Shown here: positions 9,462-18,483 of the stretch, piece after piece
Position numbering within the stretch: the first letter of the stretch is position 1
Layout: the number at the start of each line of letters is the position of its first letter
Origin: a virus
Strand: one strand, 5' to 3'
DNA length: 35,140 nucleotides
Virus record (IMG/VR): IMGVR_UViG_3300035204_001535
Span: 1-35,140 of that record
Translations under genes and position numbers: made by a program
The notes under the pieces: model-generated
What the model saw: the letters and a program-made list of their open reading frames with translations, nothing else
Told to the model about the DNA's origin: nothing
Databases searched by the model: none

Positions 9462-10654
9462 TACTTGAAGGGATATGGTGGTGGTGGTTTCAATCGATCC
9501 GAATACTCTTTTAGCATCTTTATAAAATCATCGCCAACGCTCATCTGAGAACCTGCAGGATTTTGGTTTTTACTGTTTTGGTTCATAAGGTTAACCTTTG
9601 GCTGAACCTTGCTCCCTGGATGATTAAGGCCAAATGACCTCTTGTATGCTGGTTGGTTTTCCAATGGTTCGCCAAAACTCTGGACAAATGGCACCGTTTC
9701 ACCTTTTTTGTACTTTTCTATATTAGCAAGTTGAGTAGGTGTAGCTACTGGAATAGAACCTCCTGGAGGTATTGGTTTTGGATCAGCGACACTAGAAAAC
9801 TCATACGCTTGTTCTGGATTATCTTGTCGTTCCCTTTGAGTCATTTCTTTATGTTTTTCTGTCCTAACAACATTACCCTCCGCATCTCGGGCAAATTGCC
9901 TTTTTCCTTCACGATCTATCTCCACACCTTCTCTAAGGGCTGATGCTGCTTTCCGATCTTCATCGGTGGCCCTTTGTTCTACCGGGACCGGCCTTTCTAT
10001 TCCATACCTGAGAGCCAGCTTGTCTGTTTCATCAACAATTTTTTCTTTTATTGATTTTATTTTAGCTGTTTCAGTTTCTTGTTTACTGAGGATTTTACCT
10101 ATCCTTTCAGTAACAGTTTTAATCCTATTTGGTAATGAGTTTGCTTTTTTCGCATTATAAAGATCGGGGTTTAGCTTTTCATCAAGTGCTGTCATCCGTT
10201 TTCTATATCGTGCTTGATTCTTTATGTATGCAGCTGCAGCCTCATCTGACAATTCTATTTTTTGCGTGTTAACAGTAACCTGACCTGCGCCCCGAACATA
10301 CATATCCTTTGGTGTTTTTAGTTTCTTTTCTATATAATATCCACCTTGTTCTCCCTGAACTTCCCATTGATAATGTTGGTGATATTGGTCTTCTACTGCC
10401 CTGGACTCTACATTTAGATCCTTCCATTCGGTTTGTAATGCTTTTCTCCTTGTAATCAATGTTTTAATCTGGGCATCGGTTAGCTTTGCGCCTTCTAATT
10501 CCCTGGTAAGATCGGTGCCAAGTATTTCTAACAGCTTAGTTTGCATATCAGTATCATTATCAAACGATGCCTTTTGAAAGGCAACATCCAATAGCAGGGT
10601 TTGCATTTTTTTATTTTCTTTTAATTTCATTAATTTTTCATATCCGGTTGGCAT
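9461..10654 (-). CDS. Internal virion or tail-associated structural protein (397 aa)
   Basis: The protein is strongly helical and charged through about residue 300 (for example 'AKIKSIKEKIVDETDKLAL') and ends in a Pro/Asn/Gln-rich tail finishing 'LKPPPPYPFK'. No enzyme motif, membrane segment or signal peptide is seen. It lies between the 229-residue helical protein and the giant ejection protein, with a one-base overlap to the latter, the usual place for the middle member of a three-protein ejection set in podoviruses (compare P22 gp7/gp20/gp16 or T7 gp14/15/16 by position only). Function is inferred from context. Confidence 0.6.
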   Translation of the reverse strand: MPTGYEKLMKLKENKKMQTLLLDVAFQKASFDNDTDMQTKLLEILGTDLTRELEGAKLTDAQIKTLITRRKALQTEWKDLNVESRAVEDQYHQHYQWEVQGEQGGYYIEKKLKTPKDMYVRGAGQVTVNTQKIELSDEAAAAYIKNQARYRKRMTALDEKLNPDLYNAKKANSLPNRIKTVTERIGKILSKQETETAKIKSIKEKIVDETDKLALRYGIERPVPVEQRATDEDRKAASALREGVEIDREGKRQFARDAEGNVVRTEKHKEMTQRERQDNPEQAYEFSSVADPKPIPPGGSIPVATPTQLANIEKYKKGETVPFVQSFGEPLENQPAYKRSFGLNHPGSKVQPKVNLMNQNSKNQNPAGSQMSVGDDFIKMLKEYSDRLKPPPPYPFK

Positions 10655-10656
10655 TA

Positions 10657-11346
10657 CTAATCTCCTTTCAAAAATTTTGGATTAGTTTCTAGTTGTAGTA
10701 AAATTTCATATAATTGACCTGCGGACCTTGGGTCAATTTGCGCTAGGTTCTGAATAGCGTTCTTTTTACCAGACAACGTACCGGCAGAATAAAACGCATC
10801 CACCTGGTCATTAATCTGATTTTGCTGCCGCCAACCAATTCCCTCTGCAGCTACATTAAACCCAAAGTCTATAAGCTGTGAATGGTATTGCCTCTTAGCC
10901 TCCCTGGCTACTGCTTTCCTTTGTTCTACACTTGATTCTATGCCCATTTCAAGCTGGGATAATTGACCCTCCGCGGTTGCCTTCGCCTGTGCATTCTTTT
11001 GTGCAATTCTTTCAGCCATATCTACCATAGCTGCCCGAGTCTTTACATCAACTGTATCAGCTATTTTTTTCGCTACAACTGTCTTATCTAGAAAGGCCGA
11101 TGATGCGCCACGAATGTTTTGTTTAACTTCTTCAGCCTGGTCTTTTAACTGTCTATTGGCAACTTCCATTGTCCTACCAGCTTGCATAGGATCTGCTGCA
11201 CGGTTCCTGGCCCGTTGTAAGGCTTTCTTTTCAGCCGGGGACATCTTAGCCCTTTCCTGAGCCTCTTTACTTCTTTGGGATGCCTGGTATGCATCCACCC
11301 CGCCTTTAACTAGGCTGGCTACTGCTAATGCTGTTGATAATGCCAT
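10657..11346 (-). CDS. Small internal virion protein (229 aa), gp14-like by position
   Basis: The N-terminus 'MALSTALAVASLVKGGVDAYQ' is a short hydrophobic or amphipathic helix, followed by an alanine/glutamine/lysine-rich helical body (repeated 'AxRAKM', 'EEVKQNI', 'AERIAQKNAQAKATAEG'). This layout matches the small ejection protein that forms a channel in the outer membrane in T7-like systems (gp14), which also has an N-terminal hydrophobic stretch and Ala/Gln-rich helices. It is the first of three successive internal-virion-type genes. Sequence-level homology to T7 gp14 is not claimed. Confidence 0.6.
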   Translation of the reverse strand: MALSTALAVASLVKGGVDAYQASQRSKEAQERAKMSPAEKKALQRARNRAADPMQAGRTMEVANRQLKDQAEEVKQNIRGASSAFLDKTVVAKKIADTVDVKTRAAMVDMAERIAQKNAQAKATAEGQLSQLEMGIESSVEQRKAVAREAKRQYHSQLIDFGFNVAAEGIGWRQQNQINDQVDAFYSAGTLSGKKNAIQNLAQIDPRSAGQLYEILLQLETNPKFLKGD

Positions 11347-11351
11347 TTTAC

Positions 11352-11603
11352 TTACTCCTTCTGCAATGCAAGGCTGAATACATTCCCGTCATTATCCTTA
11401 AAAAAGATCTTTGCATTGTCTTTATCATCTGAGAATACCTGTATCTCCTTGTTATTAAGTGTATTACCATCGGGCTGGGTGCCTACTACTTTTATTTCAT
11501 CCTGCTTGTTTCTGACACCTCTATCAATATCATCAATCTGATCAACAACGCCATTTAACTGCCTATCAATTCCATCACCCAAGCCTGTTTTAATTTTTCC
11601 CAT
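11352..11603 (-). CDS. Small virion-operon protein (83 aa)
   Basis: A short acidic protein. Residues 1-40 are helical ('IDRQLNGVVDQIDDIDRG') and the C-terminal half is beta-type ('IQVFSDDKDNAKIFFKDNDG'). It overlaps the stop of the upstream 501-residue tail gene by one base and is five bases from the next gene, so it is part of the structural operon. There are no cysteines, membrane segments or known motifs. It may be a small tail or head-closure accessory protein. The family is not recognised. Confidence 0.6.
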   Translation of the reverse strand: MGKIKTGLGDGIDRQLNGVVDQIDDIDRGVRNKQDEIKVVGTQPDGNTLNNKEIQVFSDDKDNAKIFFKDNDGNVFSLALQKE

Positions 11604-13108
11604 TACGCTACCCCAAGTTCAATTTGGTGCAGTTCAAATTCTGGATTGGTTCCTATTCGGCTGGTAGTGGCCTGAACCTTTATATATTTTGCCCTCATAC
11701 CAACAACTCTTGTTTCTGTCATTGTTTTACCAATACTAGACGGCTCCCCTGGTAAAAGAAATTGTTTCACCAGGCCTTCTTCATTCTGGACAAAAACATA
11801 TAAAATATTTTTTGATTTATAGCGTATCGATAAGGTTCTAACCATTGTTGGATTATCCATTAAACCAACCTGCAGCAGCGGGGAACTATAAACATGAACC
11901 ATATTTTCTGTCCCTGAACTATTTTCCTTAAATATGTTTACTGTATTATCGCTCGCTGATGTCATGGTGCGGACATATTTTGCATTGTGCAAATTGGATG
12001 GATTGGTTCCGCCTGAATCCAAAACATTTTGATCACTCCCGCTGTTAATGGGAACCGGCAATTCTACAGTACTATTAACATCAATATCTTCAAATGCCAA
12101 AAGGTAATGGCTTTGTGCAAATCCATTATCAGGCTGCTGATACTTTGTTCCCCATTGAGGAGTAACATTTAACATGGTATCATACGGGAATAAATCTGAA
12201 GTCCTATCGTATAAAGATTCAAAAACAATATCACAATATGAATCTGCATCTATAATATCAGCACTAGATCCATATTCAAATGATGTCACTTCTTCCACAT
12301 TTTCACCCTGGGGGATTGTCTCATCTGCACCGCCCTCAAAATTATTACTTGAATAATAAATACTAGGTGTAATTGCGGTACCTTGAACTTCTACATTCAT
12401 CCTGGGAAAATAATTACTCCCAGATTTTCTGTAAGCGTTAAAAGAAAAATCTAAAATACCCGGTATGCAAAATGTTGTTGCGCCTGTGATGTCGCTATAC
12501 TGTACCCCTGCGCCAACATGACCAGTACCTGATGCCCTGGTCAAACCAGAAAACTGATACCAGTAGAAATTTTTTGTCCCAGTATTTGTAGAATTATAAC
12601 CAACTGTAAATGTACCGGTAGTGAAGTAGGTGGCAAATCTATTTTGAAGATCGGCTGCTGCAATTGTTTTAGACTTCCCTGCTGCAAATACTGATATATC
12701 TACAGTTACGGCCTCGTTTAGTGGAGCCGAATACAGAAGATTGTAATTCCCCATTGCTACAGTTACACCGCTAATATAAATCGATGGCTGAATAATGTAG
12801 CCATTGTTTAAATAGATTGTACTATACTCCAAAGGATGGTAAACATGCGGTAATTTATCTTTTAATGTATTATTATCTCTCCATGGAACAGTATTTGACC
12901 AATGGAAATTGTAAAACCCACCCGCTAAATAATCGCCAACAAAGCTACCTAAATAAATTGTTTCTCCTCCAGAATCAGTTACTTCCAATACGCGGACTTC
13001 ATCCGCTAAACCGGATATATGCCCAGACGTTACATCTGCAACCCTTCTTACAGTTCCAGATACAGCAGAATAGCTGGACAGACTAGCTGCATCACCATTA
13101 CTGGGCAT
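11603..13108 (-). CDS. Tail structural protein (501 aa)
   Basis: A beta-rich protein high in Ser, Thr, Asn, Gly and aromatic residues with few lysines, typical of secreted or virion surfaces. The last 150 residues alternate hydrophobic strands and end 'KYIKVQATTSRI...FELHQIELGVA', the kind of ending seen in galactose-binding/discoidin-like beta-sandwiches ('ARYIRV' motif), so a carbohydrate-binding C-terminal domain is possible. It overlaps the 784-residue tail-hub gene by one base. Its place after the hub suggests a tailspike, nozzle or hub-associated protein. The lectin-like idea is inference. Confidence 0.6.
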   Translation of the reverse strand: MPSNGDAASLSSYSAVSGTVRRVADVTSGHISGLADEVRVLEVTDSGGETIYLGSFVGDYLAGGFYNFHWSNTVPWRDNNTLKDKLPHVYHPLEYSTIYLNNGYIIQPSIYISGVTVAMGNYNLLYSAPLNEAVTVDISVFAAGKSKTIAAADLQNRFATYFTTGTFTVGYNSTNTGTKNFYWYQFSGLTRASGTGHVGAGVQYSDITGATTFCIPGILDFSFNAYRKSGSNYFPRMNVEVQGTAITPSIYYSSNNFEGGADETIPQGENVEEVTSFEYGSSADIIDADSYCDIVFESLYDRTSDLFPYDTMLNVTPQWGTKYQQPDNGFAQSHYLLAFEDIDVNSTVELPVPINSGSDQNVLDSGGTNPSNLHNAKYVRTMTSASDNTVNIFKENSSGTENMVHVYSSPLLQVGLMDNPTMVRTLSIRYKSKNILYVFVQNEEGLVKQFLLPGEPSSIGKTMTETRVVGMRAKYIKVQATTSRIGTNPEFELHQIELGVA

Positions 13109-15462
13109 TAGAGTGCATACCTCGCATTATCAAATTCTTGGTTATTAACAAAAAGCAAATCCCCGTCCTGACTTAGCGCAATAGTATCTATTGCGGCATT
13201 GGAATGGGCCATTTTTACCCATCTGCTAAAACCATCTTCCAAGAAACAAACAAATAAATAATTTAGATTACCAATTTTTACAATAAGCCTCTCCCTTGTT
13301 GAATCGTAAACAGCCTGGGTTGTTGAAATACTTGTTTTCATATTCCTGTAAATATCACGAATTGGCTTAGATATGGCTAACGGATCAAAATTAGGAGTAA
13401 TCATATAATAATCATTTTCACCAGCGAAAAATATTCTACCCTGACTTTCACAAACTGATGCCGCACTTACACATCCAAGATCCTGGATCGACTCACGGAC
13501 AGCAAAACTATTTGGATCACTACTTGTTGACCGCATTTTGAATATGCCTTTACTGGAGAGGACTACTAAATCCTGACCAATAGAACTTATACCGTTGATT
13601 TGACCGCCCTGTATATCAACCAGTTTCATAAAATTACTTGTAGGGATATTGTCTGGCTGATCCACTAGACTGTACATCAAACCGTTTTGGTGCGTTTCCG
13701 TAACCCCGTCATCAGTTACCTTAACATTACCAACCCAGTTTCTACCCATAAAACTATGCTGCACTTTATATTTTACATCATTCCCAACATCCACCATTGG
13801 ATGCTGTCTGCCAGGTGTCAGCCCTGTATCCCACATAGTAATTGAAACCGTCTTATCAGCGGAAGAATCATCCACGGTATACGCAATAGGCATATTGTTT
13901 TTATGAATTGTATACTCTGTTGTTGCCGTAGTCTCAGGTAACGAAAACCCAGCAACCCTTAAAAGCATTTGATGATTAGTAAGATCCTTTTTCATCATTG
14001 CGCTATTAACAATCACATCATTATATGTAGCTGCCGGGGAACCGCTTTCATAAGTAATTAAACAATTGTCATAATCACCATCAAAATCAGTTGTAATGGA
14101 CAAACTATCATCTAACTTCATAAGAAACTGACCCGCACATAACCGCGTACCGCTTTTAAACCATGATTCATTCCCAGCACCCGGCTGGGTTATTTTCCAA
14201 GTCGCATTCCAAAAGTCCGGCATGAAACTTTCAGAATCATCATAAAACTTATTAACCGTAAACACGCCATTAGAATAATCACTAATATCCCACTCTCCAT
14301 CTATTGTATTACCATCATCATCTGTAAATGATGCATGTAAAACATAAGTACCATCAGTATTGACGTTACTGCCCAGATCCTTTGGGTATACTGTCCCACT
14401 ATAATCCTTTAATGGACAATCAATAAGAACAAACTTATCATTTCCCAAGGGAGCCATATTGGCTATTGCGCGAGTCTCAGAATTTTTATCACCAGAAACT
14501 GAATCAAGCGGAAATGTTTTTATAAGCCTATAAACAGGTTTTAATTCTGGAGTGTCTGCAGCACTATCATGCCGGTATAACTTTACAGCGGTAATTCTAG
14601 GATTCCATTTATTAGTTGTTACTTCAGGGGAACCGGATGTATTGCTGTATATAAAATCGTTAAGCGTTATTTGTACAGATGTTCCTACCGTACTGTATGG
14701 TGTAATAAATCCGTCTGCATCTCCTGGCTTAACATTTGGACCAACACCCGACCCTATTACCTTATTGGAGTCGGTTGATAATGGAAGTTCCTGGTTCCCA
14801 TCAAAAACAGGAATGGCCTTATAATAATAATTTTTGTTATAAGAAAGATTGCCAACAGTTCGATCAGGTCTGTCATCAGTATTACCACTACCCCCACCAG
14901 GACTGTCCGTACTTAAACTTTTAATTGTAAATGGGTAATTGGTGCTATTTACTGCTGGCCTAGCATTATCAAACCACCAGCCAGAATTTGCCGTAGTTGC
15001 ATCCCAGGCTACATATGCCCCATAGAAAAAAGATCTACTATTTATATGCTGGATTAATTGCGGATAATCTGCTATCCCGTTAGCAACTCTAACAATATTC
15101 CCATCTGAATAAAAATCATAATAATTACCCGCGGAAGTTGCTTTATCCAGTATTGGGTTTGTAACCCCTGAACTGGCTGCCCAGGTGCCATCTATATATA
15201 AATAATACTTTCCAAAATCATCAACAAATATCCATTGGTTTAGATCATTATTAGATACATCTACCCAATTGAATGCGCCATGAAATTTTAGATCATCAAA
15301 GGTTTTTTCGTATTTAAAAGGCTTTCTAGATATTAAACTGCCAAATTTATCAATGTCAAAATTGACAAGATTCTGCGCTGACTTTGTGCCAATATCATTT
15401 GGGTCACCAAAGGTGTATATGCCGCCATCAAATTCATCTATAGTAACTAATCGATTTGCCAT
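13108..15462 (-). CDS. Tail hub / nozzle-type protein (784 aa)
   Basis: The opening 'MANRLVTIDEFDGGIYTFGD' followed by 'NLVNFDIDKFGSLISRKPF' matches the start of podovirus tail-tube B / head-completion (stabilisation) proteins, which begin with an element placing 'GG' and 'N...D..G.L..R.G' in the same way. The body is beta-rich and contains propeller-like repeats near the C-terminus ('GQDLVVLSSKGIFKM', 'LSQDGDLLFV'), consistent with the beta-propeller of such nozzle proteins. It directly follows the adaptor gene with a one-base overlap, the normal podovirus order. No enzyme motif is seen. Confidence 0.7.
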   Translation of the reverse strand: MANRLVTIDEFDGGIYTFGDPNDIGTKSAQNLVNFDIDKFGSLISRKPFKYEKTFDDLKFHGAFNWVDVSNNDLNQWIFVDDFGKYYLYIDGTWAASSGVTNPILDKATSAGNYYDFYSDGNIVRVANGIADYPQLIQHINSRSFFYGAYVAWDATTANSGWWFDNARPAVNSTNYPFTIKSLSTDSPGGGSGNTDDRPDRTVGNLSYNKNYYYKAIPVFDGNQELPLSTDSNKVIGSGVGPNVKPGDADGFITPYSTVGTSVQITLNDFIYSNTSGSPEVTTNKWNPRITAVKLYRHDSAADTPELKPVYRLIKTFPLDSVSGDKNSETRAIANMAPLGNDKFVLIDCPLKDYSGTVYPKDLGSNVNTDGTYVLHASFTDDDGNTIDGEWDISDYSNGVFTVNKFYDDSESFMPDFWNATWKITQPGAGNESWFKSGTRLCAGQFLMKLDDSLSITTDFDGDYDNCLITYESGSPAATYNDVIVNSAMMKKDLTNHQMLLRVAGFSLPETTATTEYTIHKNNMPIAYTVDDSSADKTVSITMWDTGLTPGRQHPMVDVGNDVKYKVQHSFMGRNWVGNVKVTDDGVTETHQNGLMYSLVDQPDNIPTSNFMKLVDIQGGQINGISSIGQDLVVLSSKGIFKMRSTSSDPNSFAVRESIQDLGCVSAASVCESQGRIFFAGENDYYMITPNFDPLAISKPIRDIYRNMKTSISTTQAVYDSTRERLIVKIGNLNYLFVCFLEDGFSRWVKMAHSNAAIDTIALSQDGDLLFVNNQEFDNARYAL

Positions 15463-16418
15463 TAATACATAACATCTGCTACCTGCATAGGTCCACCAAA
15501 CTGACCACCAAAATAAACAGATGCTGCCCTTTCACGATTATTATAATATCTATTAAAACATCTGTCAGCATCCGCTGATTGACCAAGCATTTCATAAAGT
15601 TTAGCCTGGGCATAGTCCACCAGTAAATGGTGAAAAGCGGTTGGGACAACTGGAGAAACACCACTTTCTATATTCTCATCATAATCCGTACCACGGACAA
15701 CCGCCTGACCACCTAATCCAAGATCATCCCAATTGGTTAATATTTCTGCAAACGTATATCCAAATCCATATGGACTATCAATCTCATAGCTGTCAGAAAG
15801 AGAATCTATAACATTGATATTTTCATCATTTTGAAAACCGGTATACGATCCAGATAAAGTAATATCCCTAACCGTTAATGTGCCTCTACCATCACCAAAA
15901 TATTGATTATCATCCACAATAGCTGTAACTGATGTGGTTTCACCTTTTATTGTATCGCCAATATGAAATGATTTTGATTTTAATCCGTCATAATCCAATT
16001 TTTTATGAGTTTCGGCTGGATTTAGTTTTTCAGCCACAGCGTAATAAACGAATGTTAATTTTTTAGCAGCAGTTGGGTAAGGAATAATTTCCATTCGACC
16101 ACCCTCAATTCTGTAGTATACAGGGGTACCGGTGGATATTTCATGTGATGCATTATACCTGGAACCAAGATCCTCAGATCCATATTGTATTAATACGTCA
16201 GAACCGTAAACAGGTGCCGTTTTTAACTGAATAAAATTATTAGGCAGAGGAATATATTTCCTCAAATTGTCATCTACAACCGTGGTCCAACTTTTTTCGT
16301 AACACCTGGCAAATACACTTATATCAGCCTGAGCATCAGATAAAAAATTTAAAGCCTCGGTAGCGTAGTTACCACCAAATGGGTAGGTGACTCTGGTTTG
16401 TAGATCAGTAAAAGTCAT
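15462..16418 (-). CDS. Head-tail adaptor protein (gp4-like) with beta insertion
   Basis: The start 'TFTDLQTRVTYPFG' and 'FLSDAQADISVFARCYEKSW' resemble the helical N-terminus of P22 gp4 / tail-tube A adaptor proteins, followed by 'PLPNNFIQLKTAPVYG' and 'MEIIPYP', also typical of that family. The C-terminus 'LVDYAQAKLYEMLGQSADADRCFNRYYNNRE' is the usual closing helix pair. About residues 140-240 are a beta-rich insertion with 'FHIGDTIKGETTSVTAIV', a motif type met as small inserted domains in virion proteins. The gene joins the portal ring to the tail. No Shine-Dalgarno is free: GGGAG lies inside the terminator hairpin just upstream. Confidence 0.75.
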   Translation of the reverse strand: MTFTDLQTRVTYPFGGNYATEALNFLSDAQADISVFARCYEKSWTTVVDDNLRKYIPLPNNFIQLKTAPVYGSDVLIQYGSEDLGSRYNASHEISTGTPVYYRIEGGRMEIIPYPTAAKKLTFVYYAVAEKLNPAETHKKLDYDGLKSKSFHIGDTIKGETTSVTAIVDDNQYFGDGRGTLTVRDITLSGSYTGFQNDENINVIDSLSDSYEIDSPYGFGYTFAEILTNWDDLGLGGQAVVRGTDYDENIESGVSPVVPTAFHHLLVDYAQAKLYEMLGQSADADRCFNRYYNNRERAASVYFGGQFGGPMQVADVMY

Positions 16419-16424
16419 AGTGAG

Positions 16425-16451
16425 AAAGGCTCCCGAAAACCGGGAGCCTTT
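16425..16451 (-). terminator. Hairpin between capsid and adaptor genes
   Basis: A perfect 11-bp stem (AAAGGCTCCCG / CGGGAGCCTTT) with a 5-base loop lies 16 bases after the capsid stop and ends 6 bases before the adaptor ATG. On the transcript it is GC-rich with a short U run (CCTTTCT), so it probably terminates partly. That would give high capsid and lower adaptor expression, as in many phages. It also buries the only Shine-Dalgarno-like sequence of the adaptor gene. Confidence 0.8.
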
Positions 16452-16467
16452 ATCTTATTTACTCAGC

Positions 16468-17538
16468 CTATGCATCCGCAGTATAGGCAGTTGGAAGACC
16501 AGAGTATGCTCCCTGGTGTCTACGGGACGATACGCAAAGCGCACCCATCCAGAAGACTTTACCAACAGCTAGGTCATAGTCTACAGGCTTAACAAATTCT
16601 TCAAAAACGAAATTTCGTTTTGCATGGTTTTTAAATCCCATGAAGTTTTCGTTAATCATAAACATGAAACCACTAGCACCAGCCTCACAAGCTGCATCAA
16701 CAACTATAGGAGTACCACGATACAGCAGATTTTGGAAACCAGCATCTGCCAGAGCAGATGAACTTGCACCAAATCGCTTTTGTGCGGTAAGTGACTCTTC
16801 GTACGAGTCAAATACGACCTGGCTGCAAACTATCATTGTCGGACTAGACCCATCAACAGTTAATGCACCATATCCACGCCTAAGCAGCGTTTGGATGTAG
16901 TTAGTATCAGCACTATCTATAAGGTCAGCATATTCAACCGCCGCATTGGCGGGAGATGCATCTGTATCTACAAGGGCGGTTTTTAAACCACCGGCCCATG
17001 AGTTTATGTCCTGTGAATCAATGCCGCCAAGAACATTAGCGGAGCCAGTTGCGGTGTTTACAATGTGCTGAAGGCCGGGGAATGAATCATTAGAACTAGA
17101 TGTATCACCTTGCGTACCATATAGGTTCGTAGCGAAAACATCTTTCAATGCCCGTTCCGCGTTCTTCATTTTTGCACCAAGAAGGTCAATCACCTTATCT
17201 GGACCGGAGTTTACCAGTTCTTCACGACCGGTAATCTGGATAGTAGCGTAGGCCTGTACCCAATCGTACTCGGCATCCGTGATAAAATCCAGGTGTCCAT
17301 ACTTCAGTTGATCTGCATCTTCGTAAAAAGCTGCAGTAGTTACAGGGGTAGGAGATGTGTTATCATTATCCAGCTTTGCGTACTGGATAGGTTGACGAAT
17401 TTTATAACCACCAGGTACCGGCTTGGAATTTCTAAGCATCGTATGACACAAAATATTTGAATCGTAGATGTTGTCTACCAAGACAGGTATATAATGGTTT
17501 TTCGTCACAGCATTAAGCTGATCAATTGCTATTGCCAT
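16468..17538 (-). CDS. Major capsid protein
   Basis: At 356 residues it follows a scaffold gene and precedes the adaptor, the standard place of the capsid protein. Its sequence has features of the HK97-fold group: N-terminal arm, 'YDWVQAYATIQITGREELVNSG' followed by a long helix 'VIDLLGAKMKNAERALKDVFATNLYG' (spine helix), and late segments 'NLLYRGTPIVVDAACEAG', 'MFMINENFMGFKNHAKRNF', 'LAVGKVFWMGALCVSSRRHQG' typical of the A-domain and P-loop strands in phage capsid proteins. AGAGG lies about 10 bases before the ATG. A strong hairpin follows the stop. The fold family is inferred from pattern and context. Confidence 0.85.
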   Translation of the reverse strand: MAIAIDQLNAVTKNHYIPVLVDNIYDSNILCHTMLRNSKPVPGGYKIRQPIQYAKLDNDNTSPTPVTTAAFYEDADQLKYGHLDFITDAEYDWVQAYATIQITGREELVNSGPDKVIDLLGAKMKNAERALKDVFATNLYGTQGDTSSSNDSFPGLQHIVNTATGSANVLGGIDSQDINSWAGGLKTALVDTDASPANAAVEYADLIDSADTNYIQTLLRRGYGALTVDGSSPTMIVCSQVVFDSYEESLTAQKRFGASSSALADAGFQNLLYRGTPIVVDAACEAGASGFMFMINENFMGFKNHAKRNFVFEEFVKPVDYDLAVGKVFWMGALCVSSRRHQGAYSGLPTAYTADA

Positions 17539-17561
17539 TTTTTGTTACCTCTTTTAGAGTT

Positions 17562-18443
17562 TTAATCAGTTACTAGATCATAATTATCAAGGACATGACG
17601 AGCAGCATCATCATAAGACTTAGGTTTATAAATGGGAGCCGAATGGTCCCCTTTAACCTCCCCGGTAGCCTCCGGGATATTCTTTAGATCATGTGCATCT
17701 TTAAATGCCTTGTATGCTTTGGTAACTGCAGAACTTTCAGCAGCATCAAATCGCGCCAGCTTATAAGCATCTTCGAGTGGAATTTCCTTTTTCATCGCCA
17801 TATCTAGAACTTCGGTTAGCGCATCATTATCACCTTCCAATTCCGGGAAGTTCTTTTGCAGCGTGTTCAAGTCAATTTCCAATTCTCGCTCTGCTTTAAT
17901 ATCAGCAAGTTCGTTTCTTAACTCTTCGACCGGGTTAGAGTCTGTACTCTGTTCACCTGTCTCGGTGTCCTGACTTTCTACATTATCCAATTTCACGGAA
18001 GTCTCTTTAAATAGCTGATGATCTTCACCAAGAAATTCCTTGAGGACACTCCTGGTTTCTTCATCTTCAGCTAAGAATTTATATCGGTCCATTTCGGCTT
18101 TGAGGGTTTTACGCTCTTCTGCCAGTTCCTGGTCCCGTTTAGTCTGGGACTTCTGCCATTCCGACTTATTCTTAGAGTCTTCCAAAGCAGCAAGTAAGGA
18201 TTCCTTACTGTATTCATCACCATCAATGGTAAATAAATCTGGCTGCTTTTCTTCCTGCACTTCCTCTGTGGGCGTTGGTTGCTCAGTCTCCCGCTCACTC
18301 TGTTCTTCGGAAAACTTCCGACTTTCTGGTACGGTTTCTTTAGTGGTTTCCTGATAGAAACCCTGATCCTTAACAAGACTTGCAGCCTCTGCTGCTGGTA
18401 TTCTAATCCCGTAAGTAGAATCCGCTACATTTTCCTGAGACAT
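17562..18443 (-). CDS. Capsid scaffold protein
   Basis: A 293-residue, very acidic, coiled protein rich in Glu, Lys, Gln and Asp with almost no aromatic core, directly before the capsid gene. It has a disordered N-terminal third ('EEQSERETEQPTPTEEVQEE'), then long helices ('LAEERKTLKAEMDRYKFLAE', 'VEELRNELADIKAERELEI') and a basic/His-containing C-terminal part, the layout of scaffolds whose C-terminal helix docks on the capsid protein. It starts at an ATG preceded by TAGGAG. No protease motif is visible, so the scaffold is likely expelled or cut by a host enzyme (inference). Confidence 0.8.
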   Translation of the reverse strand: MSQENVADSTYGIRIPAAEAASLVKDQGFYQETTKETVPESRKFSEEQSERETEQPTPTEEVQEEKQPDLFTIDGDEYSKESLLAALEDSKNKSEWQKSQTKRDQELAEERKTLKAEMDRYKFLAEDEETRSVLKEFLGEDHQLFKETSVKLDNVESQDTETGEQSTDSNPVEELRNELADIKAERELEIDLNTLQKNFPELEGDNDALTEVLDMAMKKEIPLEDAYKLARFDAAESSAVTKAYKAFKDAHDLKNIPEATGEVKGDHSAPIYKPKSYDDAARHVLDNYDLVTD

Positions 18444-18483
18444 GTATTTCTCCTAACAATTAGGTCATGCAGTATGCCTAAGT

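Noticed and set aside
18071-18376. Minus-strand frame of 101 codons inside the scaffold gene
   Set aside because: It has no good ribosome site, and its Arg/Lys/Pro/Ser-rich product is what a Glu-rich frame gives when shifted. Treated as a shadow, unlike the nested frame at 6587-6847.
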